Part shown: positions 22,893-24,715 of the stretch, in pieces
Numbering within the stretch: position 1 is the first letter of the stretch
Layout of the letters: every line of letters starts with the position of its first letter
Assembly (NCBI GenBank): GCA_039805725.1
Contig: JBDLTT010000015.1
Span: forward strand, 1 to 24,715
Direction: 5' to 3'
Length of the DNA: 24,715 nt
Source of the DNA: Fluviibacter sp039805725
Lineage (GTDB): Bacteria; Pseudomonadota; Gammaproteobacteria; Burkholderiales; Rhodocyclaceae
Made by a program: the position numbers and the translations under genes
Notes under the pieces: generated by a model
Seen by the model: only the letters and a program-made list of their open reading frames with translations
Databases searched by the model: none
What the model was told of the DNA's origin: nothing

Positions 22893-24715
22893 ATGTGCGG
22901 TATCGTCGCTGCGGTAGGTCGCAGAAACATCGTCGGTGTTTTGCTGGAAGGTCTGCGCAAGCTCGAGTACCGGGGTTACGACTCTGCCGGCGTCGCAATT
23001 CTCAATGGCAACGGTTTGGTGCGTGTCCGCTCCGCCGGCCGTGTCGCCGATCTGACTGCGGAGACCGAAAAACAGCAGCTCAGCGGTGAAACCGGTATCG
23101 CCCATACACGTTGGGCGACGCATGGCGCACCCTGCGAGCGCAACGCCCACCCGCATATTTCCAATGGGCTGGCGGTCGTTCATAACGGCATCATCGAGAA
23201 CCACGAGGCACTGCGCAACGAGCTCAAAGCCGCCGGTTACGAATTCACCTCGGATACCGATACCGAAGTCATCGCCCACCTGGTGCACCAGAACCTGACC
23301 AGCGCGCCGGATCTGGTGACGGCGGTTCGCGCTGCTTGCACCCGCCTGATCGGCGCCTACGCCATTGGTGTCATTCAACAAGACAACCCGCATACCACCA
23401 TCGTCGCCCGTGAGGGGTCGCCGCTGGTGTTGGGGCTGGCCGATGATGCCAACTATGCCGCGTCGGATACGGCCGCGCTGCTACAAGTCACCCGCCGCAT
23501 GGTGTATCTGGAGAACGGCGATGTCGCGGTGCTGACACCGGATCGCATCAGCATCACCCGTCAGGACGGCACGCCCGTGTCTCGGGAAGAGACCGAATCG
23601 CAGCTCTCGGCCGATGCCGTCGAGCTCGGCCCTTACGCGCATTACATGCAGAAAGAAATCTTCGAGCAGCCCGGGGCCATCATCAACACCCTCGATATGT
23701 TGGGTAGTGCGCAGACCGTGCAGGCGGGTTGGTTCGGTGCGCAGGCCGAAGCGATCTTCAATAACATCGACCGCATCCTCATTCTGGCGTGCGGTACCAG
23801 TTACCATGCCGGTCTGACGGCACGCTACTGGCTGGAAGGGCTGGCCAAGTTGCCGACGACGGTTGAGGTTGCCAGCGAATATCGCTATCGCGACAGCGTG
23901 CCCGATCCTCGCACCTTGGTCATCGCCATTTCGCAATCCGGCGAAACCGCCGATACCCTGGCGGCGCTCAAGCATGCCCAGGATCTGGGGATGCCGCATG
24001 CGCTCGCGATTTGTAACGTGCCCGAATCGGCCATCATCCGTGCCTGTCCGCTGCGTTTTTTGACGCACGCCGGCCCAGAAATTGGTGTGGCTTCCACCAA
24101 AGCCTTTACGACGCAGCTAGCCGCGCTCTTCGTCTTGACCCTCGTGCTCGCCAAAGTCAAAGCCAGTATCAGCGCCGACAAACTGAGCAGCCTGGTCTCC
24201 GACCTGCGCCACCTGCCGGCGGCCATCACGTCCGTCCTTGAACTCGAACCCCAGATCAAAGACTGGGCGCAGCAGTTCGCCGATAAACACCATGCGCTCT
24301 TCCTGGGGCGTGGAGTGCACTACCCGATCGCCCTTGAGGGGGCGCTCAAGCTCAAAGAAATTACCTACATCCACGCCGAAGCCTATGCGGCAGGCGAACT
24401 CAAGCATGGCCCGTTGGCGCTCGTCGACAAGGACATGCCCGTCATCTCCGTGGCACCAAACAATCAGCTACTGGAAAAGCTCAAGAGCAACCTGCAGGAA
24501 GTCAAGGCGCGGGGCGGCGAACTCTTCGTACTGGCCGACGCGAATACGGGTTTTACATCCGAAGAGGGTGTCCACGTCATCACGGTGCCGGATCATGCCG
24601 GTAGCCTGTCGCCGATCGTGCACACGGTACCGCTACAGCTGCTGTCGTATCACACGGCACTGGCAAAGGGTACGGATGTGGATAAACCGCGTAACCTGGC
24701 GAAGAGTGTGACGGT
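22893..24715 (+). CDS. glmS: Glutamine--fructose-6-phosphate aminotransferase (isomerizing), missing only its last codons
   Basis: Glucosamine-6-phosphate synthase, which converts fructose-6-phosphate and glutamine into glucosamine-6-phosphate, the first step toward UDP-GlcNAc for peptidoglycan and LPS. The initiator is followed by the nucleophile C2 (MCGIVAAVG), then YRGYDSAGVA, HTRWATHGAP and HNGIIENHE of the glutaminase domain. Two SIS sugar-isomerase domains follow (ILACGTSYHAG, ISQSGETADTL, GRGVHYPIALEGALKLKE, HAEAYAAGELKHGPLAL). The frame is open to the window edge, about 607 residues, ending KPRNLAKSVT, so only the last one or two residues and the stop are outside. The ATG at 22893 is fixed by C2. 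No glmS ribozyme is visible in the short leader. Confidence 0.97.
   Translation, partial: MCGIVAAVGRRNIVGVLLEGLRKLEYRGYDSAGVAILNGNGLVRVRSAGRVADLTAETEKQQLSGETGIAHTRWATHGAPCERNAHPHISNGLAVVHNGIIENHEALRNELKAAGYEFTSDTDTEVIAHLVHQNLTSAPDLVTAVRAACTRLIGAYAIGVIQQDNPHTTIVAREGSPLVLGLADDANYAASDTAALLQVTRRMVYLENGDVAVLTPDRISITRQDGTPVSREETESQLSADAVELGPYAHYMQKEIFEQPGAIINTLDMLGSAQTVQAGWFGAQAEAIFNNIDRILILACGTSYHAGLTARYWLEGLAKLPTTVEVASEYRYRDSVPDPRTLVIAISQSGETADTLAALKHAQDLGMPHALAICNVPESAIIRACPLRFLTHAGPEIGVASTKAFTTQLAALFVLTLVLAKVKASISADKLSSLVSDLRHLPAAITSVLELEPQIKDWAQQFADKHHALFLGRGVHYPIALEGALKLKEITYIHAEAYAAGELKHGPLALVDKDMPVISVAPNNQLLEKLKSNLQEVKARGGELFVLADANTGFTSEEGVHVITVPDHAGSLSPIVHTVPLQLLSYHTALAKGTDVDKPRNLAKSVT

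Noticed and set aside
22764..23393. A 209-codon minus-strand frame over the start of glmS
   Set aside because: It is a shadow of the conserved GlmS glutaminase domain.

Overview
The window looks like chromosomal DNA of a betaproteobacterium. The evidence is a moderately high G+C content, a monomeric NADP-isocitrate dehydrogenase, a polyhydroxyalkanoate (PHA) gene set (phasin and a PhaJ-like hydratase), a PPK2 polyphosphate kinase, and TAGAAT-type -10 boxes. A Rhodocyclales- or Burkholderiales-like host is my guess; the sequence alone does not settle it. Most of the window is compact housekeeping and storage metabolism. No insertion sequence, integrase, CRISPR array or rRNA was seen, and no gene-free stretch exceeds 300 bases.

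Layout. 1-1336: the 3' end of cysM, a DEDDy 3'-5' exonuclease and tRNA-Ser(GGA), whose -10 box overlaps the exonuclease stop codon. 1382-5437: a somewhat AT-richer block with a SirB2-type membrane protein, a multi-pass sensor histidine kinase, a FixJ/NarL-type response regulator, a convergent RodZ-like HTH/membrane protein and a divergent small winged-helix protein, closed by a strong terminator. 5513-8391: a secreted cupin with a zinc alcohol dehydrogenase in one unit, then a PPK2 kinase preceded by a perfect FNR-type box. 8551-10069: a MaoC/PhaJ hydratase, a nitroreductase, an unrecognised 58-residue protein and a bidirectional terminator. 10085-13622: icd and an NPPW methyltransferase, minus strand. 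13679-18818: a GIY-YIG protein on the plus strand, overlapped at its 3' end by a minus-strand run of lipoprotein, ABC-F ATPase, rmuC and a nitronate monooxygenase-like enzyme. 18915-21749: a secreted protein, an MFS transporter, a DUF2237 protein, a phasin and a bidirectional terminator. 21769-24715: cysK divergent from glmS, which the window edge cuts just before its stop.

Main observation. A near-identical 18-bp palindrome (ATTCCC, six bases, GGGAAT) occurs in front of the response-regulator gene and again between the RodZ-like and winged-helix genes. In all three outward directions a -10-like hexamer begins exactly 22 bp after the core: TATGAT, TATGAT and TAGAGT. This fits a local regulon in which the response regulator activates its own gene and the two neighbours from a site centred near -42. 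The spacing also argues that the RodZ-like gene starts at 4977 and not 5013, and that the regulator starts at the GTG at 3393 and not the TTG at 3363.

How the genes fit together. PhaJ, phasin and PPK2 point to PHA and polyphosphate storage, with a possible oxygen-responsive control on ppk2. cysM and cysK both serve sulfur assimilation, and glmS feeds cell-wall amino sugars. The two-component/RodZ-like group may connect an unknown membrane signal to cell-envelope or cell-shape control.
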